Assembly (NCBI GenBank): GCA_947453965.1
Contig: CANGIQ010000014.1
Location: 1-64,000, forward strand
From: Comamonadaceae bacterium
Lineage (GTDB): Bacteria; Pseudomonadota; Gammaproteobacteria; Burkholderiales; Burkholderiaceae_C
DNA length: 64,000 nucleotides
Direction of reading: 5' to 3'
The notes below the pieces were generated by a model. The model worked only from the letters and a program-made list of their open reading frames with translations, was not told the origin of the DNA and did not search any database. This document shows positions 7,381-18,157 of the stretch, piece by piece; position 1 is the first letter of the stretch; each line of letters starts with the position of its first letter. Position numbers and translations under genes: made by a program.

Positions 7381-8519
7381 CGTGGGGCCTCTTTCGTTTT
7401 AGGTCGTTGCGCGGGTGAGACATTCAGCGTCATGGCTTGGTTGCGACGCATCACCTCCAACTTGGCACTGACGCCCGGGGTGAGCGCCGCAATGTGGGTG
7501 AGCAATTCACCCACGCTCGACACCTCATGCCCGGCCACCCGCACCAGCACATCGCCAGGTTTCAAACCGGCTTTGTAAGCGGGGCCGTTTTGCAACACGC
7601 CCGTGATCAACACGCCTTGGGTTTGTTTCAAACCAAAGGTCTCGGCCAGTTCAGGCGTCAGCTCCAAGGGCTCTACCCCCACCCAGCCGCGCGTGACTTG
7701 ACCGTCGCGCACGATGCCCTCTAACACTTGCCGCGCGGTGGCCACAGGAATGGCAAAGCCAATGCCCAAATTGCCACCCGAACGCGAGTAAATCGCGGTA
7801 TTGATACCCAACAAATTGCCGTTCACATCCACCAGAGCGCCGCCTGAATTGCCAGGGTTGATGGCGGCATCGGTTTGGATGAAATTCTCGAAGGTGTTGA
7901 TGCCCAGCTGGTTGCGCCCCAAGGCCGACACAATGCCGCTGGTCACAGTTTGTCCCACACCAAATGGATTGCCAATCGCCAACACTCTGTCACCCACTTG
8001 CACCGTGTCCGAATTGCCCAGGGCAATGACCGGTAAACGGTCGAGCGTGATGTGCAAAATCGCCAAATCGGTATCGGGGTCGGTGCCAATCACTTTGGCA
8101 ATCGCGCGGCGGCTGTCACTCAAGGTGACTTCAATTTCATCGGCACCGTCAATCACATGGTTGTTGGTCAAGATGTAGCCCTCAGGGCTCACGATCACGC
8201 CACTGCCCAAGCCCATTTGCGGGCCCTCATCGTCACGATCGCCATAGAAGAAACGAAACCAAGGGTCGTTTTGCTGCGGATTGGCGGCTTTGGCTTGCGT
8301 CGTGGCAATGCTCACCACCGCAGGCGCAGCGCGCTTGGCTGCAGGGCTCAAACTGTCGGGCATCACGGCGCCAGGTGTGCCAGGCGCGGCCTCCAACAAG
8401 GTCACCCCCGCCAAGCTCGCACGTCGGTTCACCCATTCAGGCTTCAAGGTAGCGACCACAAACCACATGGCCACCAGCACGGTGACCACTTGAGAGAACA
8501 ACAACCAGTGACGTTTCAT
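7377..8519 (-). CDS. Membrane-anchored HtrA/DegS-like serine protease
   Basis: This is a 380-residue S1C-family trypsin-like protease with an N-terminal membrane anchor (about residues 5-24), placing the catalytic part in the periplasm. The catalytic triad is readable as H121 (TNNHVIDG), D151 (DTDLAILH) and S225 (GNSGGALV). One PDZ domain follows at about 285-365. The single PDZ and the anchor make it more DegS-like than DegP-like. Its position between tatC and the Nif3-like gene is, in my recollection, usual in Burkholderiales. Its substrate is not evident. Confidence 0.9.
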   Translation of the reverse strand: MKRHWLLFSQVVTVLVAMWFVVATLKPEWVNRRASLAGVTLLEAAPGTPGAVMPDSLSPAAKRAAPAVVSIATTQAKAANPQQNDPWFRFFYGDRDDEGPQMGLGSGVIVSPEGYILTNNHVIDGADEIEVTLSDSRRAIAKVIGTDPDTDLAILHITLDRLPVIALGNSDTVQVGDRVLAIGNPFGVGQTVTSGIVSALGRNQLGINTFENFIQTDAAINPGNSGGALVDVNGNLLGINTAIYSRSGGNLGIGFAIPVATARQVLEGIVRDGQVTRGWVGVEPLELTPELAETFGLKQTQGVLITGVLQNGPAYKAGLKPGDVLVRVAGHEVSSVGELLTHIAALTPGVSAKLEVMRRNQAMTLNVSPAQRPKTKEAPR

Positions 8520-8537
8520 TGGATGCTTTCGCGGCGT

Positions 8538-9314
8538 TTAAGACGCGTCAGCGTCCGGGGCTTGTGTGTGTTTGATAAAGAGCTGCGCAGCCCAAATACC
8601 GACTTCGTAGAGCAAGCACATGGGAATCGCCAAGGCCAGTTGCGAGACCACATCGGGCGGCGTGATGATCGCGGCAATGATGAACGCCAACACGATGAAG
8701 TACGAACGAAAGTCTTTGAGTTTTTGGATCGACACCACGTTCATACGCGCCAACACAATCACCACAATCGGCACTTCAAAGGCCATGCCAAACGCAATGA
8801 ACATGGTCAGCACAAAGCTCAAATACGCCTCGATGTCAGGCGCGGCCGTGATGCTTTTGGGGGCGAAGCTCTGAATGAATTTGAAGACCTGACCAAACAC
8901 AAAGAAGTAGCAAAACGCGACACCCATGAAAAACAACACGGTGCTTGAGATCACCAAAGGCAAAACCAACTTCTTCTCGTGTGAATACAAACCCGGGGCC
9001 ACAAACGCCCACACTTGATACAGCACAACAGGCAAGGCCAGCAAGAACGCGGCCATCAGCAAAATCTTTAAAGGCACCAAAAAGGGCGAGATGACCGAGG
9101 TGGCAATCAAGGTCGCGCCCGCGGGCAGCTGCGCCACCAAGGGGGCTGCCAACAAGTCGTACAACTCCGCAGGTCCTGGAAAAATCGCCAACACGGCCGC
9201 CGCAATTGCAACGCCGATGGTCGCTTTGACCAATCGATCACGTAACTCGATCAGGTGTTGAACAAACGGTTGTTCGGTTCCTGCGAGCTCATCGGGAGAA
9301 TTTGAATCAGACAT
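8538..9314 (-). CDS. tatC: Sec-independent (Tat) translocase subunit TatC
   Basis: TatC is the polytopic subunit that recognises twin-arginine signal peptides of folded proteins. The 258-residue product has six predicted membrane segments, the conserved [15 protein letters not shown]-terminal element, and SPFLVPLKI and [12 protein letters not shown] segments. It overlaps tatB by 8 nt. PetA and MsrP, encoded in the same window, carry Tat-type signals and are plausible substrates. Confidence 0.97.
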   Translation of the reverse strand: MSDSNSPDELAGTEQPFVQHLIELRDRLVKATIGVAIAAAVLAIFPGPAELYDLLAAPLVAQLPAGATLIATSVISPFLVPLKILLMAAFLLALPVVLYQVWAFVAPGLYSHEKKLVLPLVISSTVLFFMGVAFCYFFVFGQVFKFIQSFAPKSITAAPDIEAYLSFVLTMFIAFGMAFEVPIVVIVLARMNVVSIQKLKDFRSYFIVLAFIIAAIITPPDVVSQLALAIPMCLLYEVGIWAAQLFIKHTQAPDADAS

Positions 9315-9792
9315 CGGCAGAACGTTTCACAGCTGGGCGAAACCGCGCCACACGGGCAGCACTCGACAGTGCCTTGGTGCGAACACCTTGGCGTGCTTTG
9401 TACCAATGCGGCGTGGTGCCGCGTTTGATGCGCCAATTTTTACCCGGGTGTTGGTATTGCGGCATAGAGGCCTGCAGCACACTCTTGGCAAAGGTGTCGT
9501 CATCCGACAAACCGGCGGTTGTACTGGCCCAGTCTTTTTCAAAATCTTGACTCGCGGTGTGCACCGACTGCTCGACATCGCGGGCGGCGCTCTCCATCGT
9601 GTCTTTCATTTTTTTGAGCTCATCGAGCTCCATCGAGCGGTTGACCTCGGCCTTCACATCGGCAACGTAGCGTTGCGCTTTGCCAATCAGCGTGCCGATG
9701 GTGCGTGCCACGCCTGGCAACTTCTCGGGGCCAATGACGATCAACGCCACGGCACCAATCAGCGCAATTTTGGAAATGCCAAGATCAATCAC
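9307..9792 (-). CDS. tatB: Tat translocase subunit TatB
   Basis: TatB pairs with TatC in signal-peptide recognition. The 161-residue protein starts with GTG ([19 protein letters not shown]), has one membrane helix, the GPEKLPG hinge and a long amphipathic helix ([19 protein letters not shown]). The C-terminal third is basic and poorly conserved, as is usual in TatB. No ATG fits the conserved N-terminus, so the GTG start is well supported. Confidence 0.93.
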   Translation of the reverse strand: MIDLGISKIALIGAVALIVIGPEKLPGVARTIGTLIGKAQRYVADVKAEVNRSMELDELKKMKDTMESAARDVEQSVHTASQDFEKDWASTTAGLSDDDTFAKSVLQASMPQYQHPGKNWRIKRGTTPHWYKARQGVRTKALSSAARVARFRPAVKRSADV

Positions 9793-9812
9793 AACAAACG
9801 ATCAGGTATGAA

Positions 9813-10046
9813 TCAAGACTTTTGCTTGGCTTCAACGTCGATGGTGGTCTTGTCACCAGCCACTGCGTTGACCTTGGTGGTCTCGGCAGGCTTTTCTTCT
9901 GTGGCTGAACCATCTTTCATGCCGTCTTTGAAGCCTTTGACAGCGCCACCCAGATCAGAGCCAATGTTTTTGAGCTTCTTGGTGCCAAAGACCATGATGA
10001 CGATCAGCAACACGATCAGCCAATGCCAAATTGAAAACGAACCCAT
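9813..10046 (-). CDS. tatA: Tat translocase pore subunit TatA
   Basis: TatA oligomers form the transport path of the Tat system. The 77-residue product shows the standard layout: membrane helix ([15 protein letters not shown]), FGTKKL hinge, amphipathic helix ([20 protein letters not shown]) and an acidic disordered tail. It is the first gene of tatABC and lies 20 nt before tatB. Confidence 0.96.
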   Translation of the reverse strand: MGSFSIWHWLIVLLIVIMVFGTKKLKNIGSDLGGAVKGFKDGMKDGSATEEKPAETTKVNAVAGDKTTIDVEAKQKS

Positions 10047-10077
10047 ATGACTCTCCTTAGATACGAGGGAATTCTAA

Positions 10078-10434
10078 TCAGCCACGCAACCACGGACGCG
10101 GACCGCCCATGACGTGCCAATGCAAATGATGAACTTCTTGGCCGCCTTCTGCACCCGTGTTGGTCACGATGCGAAAGCCCCCTTCGGGGTAAGGGCGTGC
10201 GCCCTCTTGCAGCGCCAGCTTCGGCGCCAACAACATCATGCGACCCAGCAAACCTTCGTGTTCGGGCTGCACATGCGCCATCGATGGAATATGCAGTTTG
10301 GGAATGATCAAAAAATGAACCGGCGCCCAAGGGTTGATGTCGTGAAACGCAAAGATTTCATCGTCTTCATGCACCTTGCGTGAAGGGATCTGTCCCGCAA
10401 TGATTTTGCAAAAAATACAGTTCGCGTCGCTCAT
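10078..10434 (-). CDS. hinT: HIT-family purine nucleoside phosphoramidase (HinT-like)
   Basis: HIT proteins of this branch hydrolyse AMP-lysine and related adenosine phosphoramidates. The 118-residue product contains the histidine triad H103-x-H105-x-H107 (HLHWHVMG), an N-terminal CIFCKIIAGQIPS segment typical of HinT, and ALHDINPWAP-like core residues (FHDINPWAPVHF). The ATG at 10434 has an AGG about 8 nt upstream; an in-frame ATG at 10440 is possible. It lies between hisE and tatA, an arrangement I recall as common in Burkholderiales. Confidence 0.92.
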   Translation of the reverse strand: MSDANCIFCKIIAGQIPSRKVHEDDEIFAFHDINPWAPVHFLIIPKLHIPSMAHVQPEHEGLLGRMMLLAPKLALQEGARPYPEGGFRIVTNTGAEGGQEVHHLHWHVMGGPRPWLRG

Positions 10435-10446
10435 AACCATGCCTGC

Positions 10447-10815
10447 TTATTCACCAGATTGCTCACGGGCTTGCGCCTTGCGCAAGGCCTTCTCTTCCAA
10501 ACCGCTCAAACCTTCGCGCCGAGCCAGTTCGTTGACCACATCGGCAGGCGTCAAACCATAGTGCGCCAGCGCAATCATGCTGTGAAACCACAAATCGGCC
10601 ACTTCGTAGACCAGCTTGGCCGGGTCTGCACCATGGTCAATGTCTTTGGCTGCCATCACGGTTTCGGTGGCTTCTTCGCCAATTTTTTTCAAGAACGCAT
10701 CGGGTCCTTTGTGCAGCAAACGAGAGACGTAGCTTTTCTCGGGGTCGCCACCGTTGGCGGGCTTGCGGCTTTCAATCACGTCAGCCAGACGTTGCAGGGT
10801 GTCGAGAGAACTCAT
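10447..10815 (-). CDS. hisE: Phosphoribosyl-ATP pyrophosphatase HisE
   Basis: HisE removes pyrophosphate from PR-ATP, the second step of histidine synthesis. The 122-residue product begins [18 protein letters not shown] and contains the MazG-like motif [16 protein letters not shown], whose acidic residues bind magnesium. A longer in-frame extension upstream overlaps hisI and is not conserved, so the ATG at 10815 is preferred. HisE is separate from HisI here, unlike the fused enterobacterial HisIE. Confidence 0.94.
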   Translation of the reverse strand: MSSLDTLQRLADVIESRKPANGGDPEKSYVSRLLHKGPDAFLKKIGEEATETVMAAKDIDHGADPAKLVYEVADLWFHSMIALAHYGLTPADVVNELARREGLSGLEEKALRKAQAREQSGE

Positions 10816-10834
10816 GTCGTTCGCTTTTGAAAGT

Positions 10835-11230
10835 TCACTTGTAAATCGATTCAGGGTCTTTGAGCACAGGCTCGCAGGCTTGCCATTGGCTGCCATCCAA
10901 GCGTTGGTAAAAACAGCTGTGTCGCCCAGTATGACAGGCAATGCCAGGCGTATGACCTTCTTGCGTCACCTTGAGCAACACCACATCGCTGTCACAGTCG
11001 ATGCGAATGTCGTGCACGGTTTGCACATGGCCCGACTCCTCGCCTTTGAACCAGAGCTTGTTGCGTGAGCGGCTGAAATACACCGCACGCTTCAACTCGG
11101 CTGTTTTTTGCAAAGCCTCGCGGTTCATCCACGCAAACATCAGCACATTACCGCTGTCTTTCTCTTGGGCGATCACAGGCACCAGACCCTTGTCGTCCCA
11201 TTGGATCGCGTCCAGCCAAGTTGAGGTCAT
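10835..11230 (-). CDS. hisI: Phosphoribosyl-AMP cyclohydrolase HisI
   Basis: HisI opens the purine ring of PR-AMP, the third step of histidine synthesis. The 131-residue product carries the magnesium-binding DIRIDCDSD segment and the zinc-binding CHTGRHSCF segment. The ATG at 11230 is chosen; the frame opens further only to a TTG at 11245. It lies 24 nt after hisF. Confidence 0.94.
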   Translation of the reverse strand: MTSTWLDAIQWDDKGLVPVIAQEKDSGNVLMFAWMNREALQKTAELKRAVYFSRSRNKLWFKGEESGHVQTVHDIRIDCDSDVVLLKVTQEGHTPGIACHTGRHSCFYQRLDGSQWQACEPVLKDPESIYK

Positions 11231-11254
11231 GTCAGTTCTTTTCAAGAAAAGGGA

Positions 11255-12055
11255 TCACAAACGCACGGGTATGCCGCGCTCCCGCATGCGCGCTTTGGCC
11301 TGCTGCACGGTGTATTCGCCGTAGTGGAAGATGCTGGCGGCCAGCACCGCGTCGGCGCCGCCTTGCTGCACACCATCGGCCAGGTGGTCGAGGTTGCCCA
11401 CGCCGCCCGAAGCAATCACAGGCACCGCCACCGCATCGGCTACGGCACGGGTCAGGGCCAAGTCAAAGCCGCTCTTGGTGCCGTCACGGTCCATGCTGGT
11501 GAGCAAAATTTCGCCCGCGCCGTGCTCGGCCATTTGGGTGGCCCAGGCCACGGCATCAAGCCCTACATTTTTGCGGCCACCGTGGCTGAACACGTCCCAG
11601 CCAGGGCCCATGGGCACACCGTTGTTCCCCATGCGCAGCTCTTCTTCGGCGGTACGACGCTTGGCGTCAATGGCCACCACAATGCACTGGGCGCCGTACT
11701 TGGCCGATGCATCGCGAATCACTTGCGGATTGGCAATCGCAGCAGAGTTAAAGCTGACTTTGTCAGCGCCCGCGTTGAGCATGCGGCGCACGTCGTCCAC
11801 GGTGCGCACGCCACCACCCACGGTGAGAGGAATGAACACTTGGCTGGCCACGGCTTCGATGATGTGAAGAATCACATCACGCGCATCGCTGGTGGCCGTG
11901 ATGTCCAAAAAGGTCAGCTCGTCCGCACCTTGGTCGTTGTAGCGTGCCGCGATTTCCACCGGGTCACCGGCATCGCGCAACTCAACGAAATTGACACCTT
12001 TGACCACGCGACCGCCGGTCACGTCAAGACAAGGAATGATGCGCTTAGCGAGCAT
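11255..12055 (-). CDS. hisF: Imidazole glycerol phosphate synthase, cyclase subunit HisF
   Basis: HisF is the (beta/alpha)8-barrel half of IGP synthase and uses ammonia channelled from HisH to close the imidazole ring and release AICAR. The 266-residue product has both catalytic aspartates, D11 ([10 protein letters not shown]) and D130 (VVAIDAKRR), plus phosphate-binding glycines ([16 protein letters not shown]). It is separated from hisA and hisH by a mutarotase gene, which is unusual. Confidence 0.97.
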   Translation of the reverse strand: MLAKRIIPCLDVTGGRVVKGVNFVELRDAGDPVEIAARYNDQGADELTFLDITATSDARDVILHIIEAVASQVFIPLTVGGGVRTVDDVRRMLNAGADKVSFNSAAIANPQVIRDASAKYGAQCIVVAIDAKRRTAEEELRMGNNGVPMGPGWDVFSHGGRKNVGLDAVAWATQMAEHGAGEILLTSMDRDGTKSGFDLALTRAVADAVAVPVIASGGVGNLDHLADGVQQGGADAVLAASIFHYGEYTVQQAKARMRERGIPVRL

Positions 12056-12073
12056 AGAGGTCCAAACAGTACG

Positions 12074-12922
12074 TCAAGAAACGGTCAAACGCTGCCAGCC
12101 CAACCATTGGCCACCAGCGGGGATAGAGATAGGTTCCAACACCTGCGCCGCTTCCACGCACAGCATGCGCGCAAAACCATCAGGCGGCATATCAGCCAGC
12201 GTCGCGCACTTGTGTTCACCGGGGTTCCACACGACCGACTCGGCCCATGAGGGGCTTTGTTCAATCTGCAACGTGGTGGTTCCGTCTTGCAACGCCAGGG
12301 CCTGGCCCGCCGTGCGCGCGCCAAGCGTGTACACACGGTCAAACTCACCGTCAAAGTACAGCACCTCGTCGGCAACACCGTGCACATCGGCCACAGCATC
12401 CCACTCCGGACTGCCGCCCAAGCCTCGCAGCTCGGTCAGGTCAATATCGTCCACCGCCAGATAGGTGTGCAAAGCACCCGTGAACTGCAGGTCCTGGTCT
12501 GTGTCGGTGTTACGCACCGTGAGTGTCAATGTCAGCTGCCCAGGCACCAGGGCCACCCGCAACTGAGCCACAAAAGCGTGCGGCCACAGGACCAAGGTGT
12601 CGGCATGGGCGCTGAACGTGAAGTCGATGTGGGCGGCATCACCGTTGATCACGGCCTCGCCAGCCGTCCAATTCATGTTGCGCGCAAAACCATGCTTGGG
12701 CAAAGTGCCGCGTTGGTTGAACTGGGGAAAGCACACTGGCACGCCACCGCGAATGGCCGAATGTCCATCCCACAGGTTGTTGGGGCTTAAAAACAATCGC
12801 TCACGGCCTTGGCTGACCCACGACAGCACGTGCGCACCTTGCAAGGCCACCAAGACGGTGTCGCCGCACGGCAGCGTCAAGCGCTGGCACGCCTGTTGGC
12901 CCGCAATCGCAGCATTAACCAT
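12074..12922 (-). CDS. D-hexose-6-phosphate mutarotase (YeaD-like)
   Basis: The 282-residue product belongs to the aldose-1-epimerase superfamily, branch of glucose-6-phosphate 1-epimerases, which interconvert alpha and beta anomers of hexose 6-phosphates. Diagnostic segments are [45 protein letters not shown] and [16 protein letters not shown]. The ATG at 12922 overlaps the end of hisA by 8 nt, so it is translationally linked to hisA and embedded in the his operon between hisA and hisF. No link to histidine synthesis is known to me. Confidence 0.9.
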   Translation of the reverse strand: MVNAAIAGQQACQRLTLPCGDTVLVALQGAHVLSWVSQGRERLFLSPNNLWDGHSAIRGGVPVCFPQFNQRGTLPKHGFARNMNWTAGEAVINGDAAHIDFTFSAHADTLVLWPHAFVAQLRVALVPGQLTLTLTVRNTDTDQDLQFTGALHTYLAVDDIDLTELRGLGGSPEWDAVADVHGVADEVLYFDGEFDRVYTLGARTAGQALALQDGTTTLQIEQSPSWAESVVWNPGEHKCATLADMPPDGFARMLCVEAAQVLEPISIPAGGQWLGWQRLTVS

Positions 12923-13655
12923 TGAGTTCGTCAGCGCGGGCTTGGGCCTTCTCGAAATCCAAATCGCCGCTGTAAATGGCACGGCCACAAATCACACCCG
13001 CCACGCCTTCTTCTTCCACGGCGCACAGCTGCTCAATGTCGGCCATGTTGGACAAACCGCCCGAGGCAATGATGGGAATGCTCACCGCTTGCGCCAGCTT
13101 GACCGTTGCCTCGATGTTGATGCCGCTGAGCATGCCATCGCGACCAATGTCGGTGTAGATGATGGATTCCACGCCGTAGTCTTCAAACTTCTTGCCCAGA
13201 TCGGCCACTTCGTGACCGGTGAGCTTGCTCCAACCATCGGTGGCCACCTTGCCGTCTTTGGCATCCAAGCCGACGATGATGTGGCCCCCGAAAGCGCTGC
13301 AAGCATCGCGCAAAAAGCCGGGGTTCTTCACCGCGGCAGTGCCGATGATGACGTATTGCAGGCCCGCGTCGATGTATTTCTCAATGGTGTCCAAGTCGCG
13401 GATGCCACCCCCCAGCTGCACAGGAATGTCGTGGCCCACGGCTTTCAAGATGGCCTTGATCGCGGCCTTGTTTTGGGGCGTGCCAGCGAAGGCGCCGTTC
13501 AAATCCACCAGGTGCAAACGACGCGCACCTTTGGCCACCCAGTTGAGCGCCATTTGCGCCGGGTCTTCGCCGAAGGTGGTGGATTGGTCCATGTCACCTT
13601 GCTTGAGGCGCACGCAATGTCCGTCTTTGAGGTCAATGGCAGGAATTAAATACAT
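12915..13655 (-). CDS. hisA: ProFAR isomerase HisA
   Basis: HisA isomerises ProFAR to PRFAR. The 246-residue barrel has the two catalytic aspartates, D8 ([12 protein letters not shown]) and D131 (VGLDAKDG), and phosphate-binding loops QLGGGIRD and IASGGLSN. It lies 15 nt after hisH and its 3' end overlaps the mutarotase start. Confidence 0.97.
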   Translation of the reverse strand: MYLIPAIDLKDGHCVRLKQGDMDQSTTFGEDPAQMALNWVAKGARRLHLVDLNGAFAGTPQNKAAIKAILKAVGHDIPVQLGGGIRDLDTIEKYIDAGLQYVIIGTAAVKNPGFLRDACSAFGGHIIVGLDAKDGKVATDGWSKLTGHEVADLGKKFEDYGVESIIYTDIGRDGMLSGINIEATVKLAQAVSIPIIASGGLSNMADIEQLCAVEEEGVAGVICGRAIYSGDLDFEKAQARADELNG

Positions 13656-13670
13656 GATGGCGATAAAGGT

Positions 13671-14330
13671 TCAAGGGTTCCAGTGCAGAAAGTTGCGGTA
13701 CAGGGCCAGGCCATGTTCCGCGCTTTTTTCCGGGTGAAATTGTGTCGCAAAAATATTGTCGCGCGCGATGGCACAGGTAAATAGGCCACCGTAGTCGGTT
13801 TGGGCCGCGCTATGCGCCGGATTGTGGGGTCGAGCATAGAAGCTGTGCACAAAATAGAAATAGCTGCCGCCTTGCTCCGAAGGCACGCCCGTCCACATGA
13901 AGTGCGGTTGCGTCGGCTGCACTTGGTTCCAACCCATTTGCGGCACTTTGAAGCGGCTGCCATCGGCTTGCAGACGACCGGTCAAATCAAACTTGACCAC
14001 CTCGCCTGGAATCAAGCCCAAGCCCGGCGTGTCGCCTTCGGCGCTGTGGTCGAGCATCATTTGCATGCCCACGCACACACCGAACAGCGGTTTTTTCTCA
14101 GCAGCATCAAGCACAGCGTCGAGCAAGCCCGATTCGCGCAATTCACGCATGCAATCCGGCATGGCGCCTTGGCCGGGCAAGACCACGCGGTGGGCGTCAC
14201 GCACCACCTGAGGGTCTGAGGTCACCACCACCTCGGCATGGTCCACCACCGAAGCGGCGTGCATCACCGCCTGCGCCACGGAGCGCAGGTTGCCCATGCC
14301 GTAATCGACGACGGCCACTTTGTTGTTCAT
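13671..14330 (-). CDS. hisH: Imidazole glycerol phosphate synthase, glutaminase subunit HisH
   Basis: HisH hydrolyses glutamine and passes ammonia to HisF. This 219-residue class I glutamine amidotransferase shows the triad C86 (FGVCVGMQ), H199 and E201 (QFHPEKS) and the N-terminal [10 protein letters not shown] segment. It sits 13 nt after hisB and 15 nt before hisA. Confidence 0.97.
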   Translation of the reverse strand: MNNKVAVVDYGMGNLRSVAQAVMHAASVVDHAEVVVTSDPQVVRDAHRVVLPGQGAMPDCMRELRESGLLDAVLDAAEKKPLFGVCVGMQMMLDHSAEGDTPGLGLIPGEVVKFDLTGRLQADGSRFKVPQMGWNQVQPTQPHFMWTGVPSEQGGSYFYFVHSFYARPHNPAHSAAQTDYGGLFTCAIARDNIFATQFHPEKSAEHGLALYRNFLHWNP

Positions 14331-14343
14331 GCGCGTGCAGCCT

Positions 14344-14931
14344 TCACAAGCTGCCCTTGGTGGAGGGGATCACACCGGCCGAACGAGGGTCCAGTTCCAG
14401 CGCAGCACGCAAGGCGCGGGCGAAGGCTTTGAACACGGTCTCGGCTTGGTGGTGGGCGTTTTCGCCGCGCAAGTTGTCAATGTGCAAGGTCACGAGTGCG
14501 TGGTTCACAAAGCCTTGGAAAAATTCAAACGCCAACTGGCTGTCGAACTCACCGATCATGCCGGCCTTGAACGGCACATGCATGACCAAGCCAGGACGGC
14601 CCGAAAAATCAACCACCACGCGGCTCAAGGCCTCGTCCAGTGGCACATAGGCATGGCCGTAACGGCGGATGCCTTTTTTGTCGCCCACGGCTTTGGCAAA
14701 AGCTTGGCCCAAGGTGATGCCCACGTCTTCCACGGTGTGGTGACCGTCGATGTGCAAATCGCCTTTGGCTTGGATGTCGAGGTCGATCAGGCCGTGACGC
14801 GCGATTTGATCCAGCATGTGGTCAAAAAAACCAATGCCGGTCGACAGCTTGGATTGCCCCGTGCCGTCGAGGTTGATCTTGACGGTGATTTGGGTCTCGT
14901 TGGTGTTGCGGGTGACTTCGGCTTGTCGCAT
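14344..14931 (-). CDS. hisB: Imidazoleglycerol-phosphate dehydratase HisB
   Basis: HisB dehydrates IGP to imidazole acetol phosphate. The 195-residue protein is the monofunctional form, without the phosphatase domain fused in enterics. Metal-binding segments are [33 protein letters not shown] and [10 protein letters not shown]. The ATG at 14931 fits the family N-terminus [12 protein letters not shown]; an ATG at 14949 is an alternative. Because hisC beside it points the other way, hisB begins a new transcription unit here (a TATCAT -10-like box lies about 40 nt upstream). Confidence 0.95.
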   Translation of the reverse strand: MRQAEVTRNTNETQITVKINLDGTGQSKLSTGIGFFDHMLDQIARHGLIDLDIQAKGDLHIDGHHTVEDVGITLGQAFAKAVGDKKGIRRYGHAYVPLDEALSRVVVDFSGRPGLVMHVPFKAGMIGEFDSQLAFEFFQGFVNHALVTLHIDNLRGENAHHQAETVFKAFARALRAALELDPRSAGVIPSTKGSL

Positions 14932-15036
14932 AAAACGCTTCTCGACCATATAGCAAAAAAAGGCCTACATGATACCATCGACCCCCCGCAACCCGCATGA
15001 ACTGGGGCTTGCACGTTTTTTCTCACGCGAGACCTT

Positions 15037-16113
15037 ATGAGCCAATACTGGAGCACGACTGTCCACAGCTTGACCCCCTATGTGCCGGGCGAGCAACCCA
15101 AAATGGACAACCTCGTCAAACTCAATACCAACGAGCATCCCCTAGGACCCTCGCCTCGCGCTCTCGAGGCCATTCGCAACGCCACCAACGACAGTTTGCG
15201 TCTCTACCCCGACCCGAACGCAGATGCACTCAAAGCCGCCTTGGCCACGCACTACCACGTCACGCCGCAGCAAGTGTTCGTCGGCAACGGCTCCGATGAA
15301 GTGTTGGCGCATGCCTTCATGGCGCTGCTCAAACACCCCGGTGGTTTGTGGTTCCCCGATATCACGTACAGCTTTTACCCGGTGTACTGCGGTCTGTACG
15401 GCATCAACTACCGCACCATTCCCTTGGCAGACGACTTCACGATTCGCGCGCAAGACTACCTGCCGCACGACGGCCAGGCTGCGGGTGCCATCATCTTCCC
15501 CAACCCCAACGCGCCCACAGGCTGCCCGCTGCCGCTGGCCGATGTGGAGCGCATCGTGGCAGGCAACCCACAAGCGGTGGTGTTGATTGATGAAGCCTAT
15601 GTGGACTTTGGCGCTGAGAGCGCTGTGCGCTTGGTGAACCGCTACCCCAACCTGCTGGTCTGCCACACCTTCTCCAAGAGCCGCTCATTGGCGGGCTTGC
15701 GCGTGGGCTATGCCATTGGCTCGTCGGAGCTGATCGAAGGCTTGGAGCGCGTCAAAAACAGCTTCAACTCCTACCCGCTGGACCGCTTGGCCTTGGCAGG
15801 CGCTATCGCGTCCGTTGAAGATGATGCGTATTTTCAACAGAGCTGCGCCACCGTCATTTCAACGCGTGAACAGATGGTGGCTGACCTGAAAGCTTTAGGC
15901 TTTGAGGTACTGCCCTCGGCAGCCAACTTTGTGTTTGCACGCCACCCTGCGCACAGCGGCGCAGACTTGGCCAGCGGTTTGCGCGAACGCGCCATCATCG
16001 TGCGTCATTTCAAGCTGCCGCGCATTGATGCGTTTTTGCGCATCACCGTGGGCACGCCTGAGCAATGTGGTTCGTTGGTAGCGGCGTTGCAGGAAATCAT
16101 CGGTTCTTGCTGA
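15037..16113 (+). CDS. hisC: Histidinol-phosphate aminotransferase HisC, inverted in the his cluster
   Basis: HisC is a PLP enzyme that transaminates imidazole acetol phosphate. The 358-residue product has the aminotransferase fold-I signature with PLP lysine K214 ([14 protein letters not shown]), NPNAPTG at 156-162 and DEAYVDF at 185-191. The N-terminus ([23 protein letters not shown]) matches the pseudomonad HisC type, rather than the form I expect in Burkholderiales his operons. The gene is on the plus strand between hisD and hisB, which are on the minus strand. GAGA lies upstream of the ATG. Confidence 0.95.
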   Translation: MSQYWSTTVHSLTPYVPGEQPKMDNLVKLNTNEHPLGPSPRALEAIRNATNDSLRLYPDPNADALKAALATHYHVTPQQVFVGNGSDEVLAHAFMALLKHPGGLWFPDITYSFYPVYCGLYGINYRTIPLADDFTIRAQDYLPHDGQAAGAIIFPNPNAPTGCPLPLADVERIVAGNPQAVVLIDEAYVDFGAESAVRLVNRYPNLLVCHTFSKSRSLAGLRVGYAIGSSELIEGLERVKNSFNSYPLDRLALAGAIASVEDDAYFQQSCATVISTREQMVADLKALGFEVLPSAANFVFARHPAHSGADLASGLRERAIIVRHFKLPRIDAFLRITVGTPEQCGSLVAALQEIIGSC

Positions 16114-16131
16114 GCCCGCGCGCGATGCAGG

Positions 16132-17469
16132 TTACTTAAGCCGCATCTCCGCCGCCATCGCGTGGGCTTGCAAGCCTTCGCCGTGCGCCAGCACGCTGGC
16201 AATTTGGCCCAGCGTTTGCGCGCCCTGCTCACTGACCTCGATCAAGCTGCTGCGCTTTTGAAAGTCGTACACACCCAAGGGTGAGCTGAAACGTGCCGTG
16301 CCGCTGGTGGGCAGCACGTGGTTGGGGCCTGCGCAGTAGTCACCCAAGCTTTCGCTGGTGAACGCACCCAAGAAGATGGCACCCGCGTGCTTGAGCAGCG
16401 GCTCCCACTTGTGCGGCTCGTGGCTCGACACCTCCAAGTGTTCGGGTGCGATGCGGTTGCTGATGGCACACGCTTCTTCCATGCTGCGGGTGTGGATGAG
16501 CACGCCTCGGCCATTGAGCGATTTTTCGATGATGTCTTTGCGTGGCATCTGCGGCAGCAAGCGGTCGATCTCAGCTTGCACGCGGTCGATGTACGCGGCA
16601 TCGGGGCAGAGCAACACGCTTTGCGCCAACTCGTCGTGCTCAGCCTGGCTGAACAAATCCATCGCCACCCAATCGGCGGGCGTGGAGCCATCGGCCAACA
16701 CCAAAATTTCGCTGGGGCCTGCAATCATGTCGATGCCCACCGTGCCAAACACACGGCGTTTGGCCGCGGCCACATAGGCATTGCCGGGGCCAGTAATTTT
16801 GTCCACCGCTGGCACGGTGGCGGTTCCATAGGCCAAAGCGGCAACGGCTTGTGCGCCACCGATGGTGAAGGCGCGGCTCACGCCGGCCAAATAAGCGGCA
16901 GCCAAAACGAGTGGGTTCTTTTCGCCACGCGAGGCGTCAGCCGCGCTTCTGTCGCGTGCTGGTGTGGGCACCACCATGATGATTTCGCTCACACCAGCGA
17001 CGTGCGCAGGAATGGCGTTCATCAACACGCTGGATGGATAAGCGGCTTTGCCACCGGGCACATAAATGCCCACACGGTCCAGCGGCGTGACCTTTTGGCC
17101 CAGCAACGTGCCATCGGCATCGCGGTAGGACCAACTTTCACCGCTCGCTCGTCTTTGCGCTTCATGGTAGCTGCGCACCCGTGCAGCTGCGGCTTGCAAG
17201 GCGTCGCGTTGCTCTGCGGGCAAGCCATCAAACGCAGCTTTGAGTTCGATTTGCGTCAGCTCTAACGCGGCCATGTTGTCGGCCTTCAGGCCGTCAAAGC
17301 GCTCGGTGTATTCCAGCACGGCGGCATCGCCACGCTGTTGCACGTCGGCCAAGATGTCGGCCACGCGTTGCTCAATGGCAGCATCGGTGTCGGCCGACCA
17401 ATGCAGACGCGCTTTGAAATCAGCTTCAAAGGTGGGGCTGGTGGTCGAGAGACGAAGCGGTTTGGCCAT
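16132..17469 (-). CDS. hisD: Histidinol dehydrogenase HisD
   Basis: HisD performs the last two NAD-dependent oxidations giving histidine. The 445-residue product contains the zinc-ligand region [12 protein letters not shown] and the [14 protein letters not shown] segment, plus [16 protein letters not shown] substrate-binding residues ([15 protein letters not shown]). The ATG at 17469 lies after the hisG stop; the frame extends 18 codons into hisG but without conserved sequence. It converges with hisC, stop to stop, with 18 nt between. Confidence 0.96.
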   Translation of the reverse strand: MAKPLRLSTTSPTFEADFKARLHWSADTDAAIEQRVADILADVQQRGDAAVLEYTERFDGLKADNMAALELTQIELKAAFDGLPAEQRDALQAAAARVRSYHEAQRRASGESWSYRDADGTLLGQKVTPLDRVGIYVPGGKAAYPSSVLMNAIPAHVAGVSEIIMVVPTPARDRSAADASRGEKNPLVLAAAYLAGVSRAFTIGGAQAVAALAYGTATVPAVDKITGPGNAYVAAAKRRVFGTVGIDMIAGPSEILVLADGSTPADWVAMDLFSQAEHDELAQSVLLCPDAAYIDRVQAEIDRLLPQMPRKDIIEKSLNGRGVLIHTRSMEEACAISNRIAPEHLEVSSHEPHKWEPLLKHAGAIFLGAFTSESLGDYCAGPNHVLPTSGTARFSSPLGVYDFQKRSSLIEVSEQGAQTLGQIASVLAHGEGLQAHAMAAEMRLK

Positions 17470-17494
17470 CTTGTGTGCGTGTGTGGTGAAAGGT

Positions 17495-18157
17495 TTATTT
17501 GGCAAGCGCGGTAGAAAACGCATCGATGATGCGGCGAATGTCAGCCTGCTTCATCTTGAGCGCAGCTTGGTTGACCACCAAGCGCGAGCTGATGTCCATG
17601 ATGCGCTCGACTTCCACCAAGTGGTTGGCTTTGAGCGTGTTGCCAGTGGACACCAAGTCCACGATGGCATCAGCCAAGCCGGTGAGCGGCGCCAACTCCA
17701 TCGAGCCATAGAGCTTGACCAAATCGACGTGCACGCCTTTGGTGGCAAAGAAGTCACGCGCGATGGTGGTGTACTTGGTCGCCACTTTCAAGCGCGCACC
17801 TTGTTTGACCATTGCCGCATAATCGAAGTCGGAACGCACCGCCACGCTCATGCGGCATTTGGCGATTTGCAAGTCGAGCGGCTGGTACAAGCCGCCAGCA
17901 CCGACGCCAGCGGTCACGCCGCCACCATGCTCAATCAAGGTGTCCAAACCCGTCACACCCAAATCCGCGCCGCCGTATTGCACATAGGTGGGCACATCGG
18001 ACGCGCGCACCAGCACCACGCGCACATGGGGGTGGTTGGTCGGCAAGATCAGCTTGCGCGATTTTTCAGGATCTTCCAGTACCTCAATGCCGGCGGCTTT
18101 GAGCAGCGGCATGGTTTCGTCAAAGATGCGGCCTTTGGAGAGCGCGAGTGTGATCAT
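17495..18157 (-). CDS. hisG: ATP phosphoribosyltransferase HisG, short form
   Basis: HisG couples ATP and PRPP, the first committed step of histidine synthesis. At 220 residues it is the short form, lacking the C-terminal ACT-like regulatory domain; short HisG enzymes need the HisS-like partner HisZ, which is not in this window. Conserved segments are [13 protein letters not shown] and [18 protein letters not shown] (PRPP loop). Its ATG directly follows the murA stop on the minus strand with no gap. Confidence 0.96.
   Translation of the reverse strand: MITLALSKGRIFDETMPLLKAAGIEVLEDPEKSRKLILPTNHPHVRVVLVRASDVPTYVQYGGADLGVTGLDTLIEHGGGVTAGVGAGGLYQPLDLQIAKCRMSVAVRSDFDYAAMVKQGARLKVATKYTTIARDFFATKGVHVDLVKLYGSMELAPLTGLADAIVDLVSTGNTLKANHLVEVERIMDISSRLVVNQAALKMKQADIRRIIDAFSTALAK

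Noticed and set aside
10816-10941. A 42-codon N-terminal extension of HisE
   Set aside because: It overlaps the hisI end and contains no conserved sequence; [10 protein letters not shown] is the natural start.
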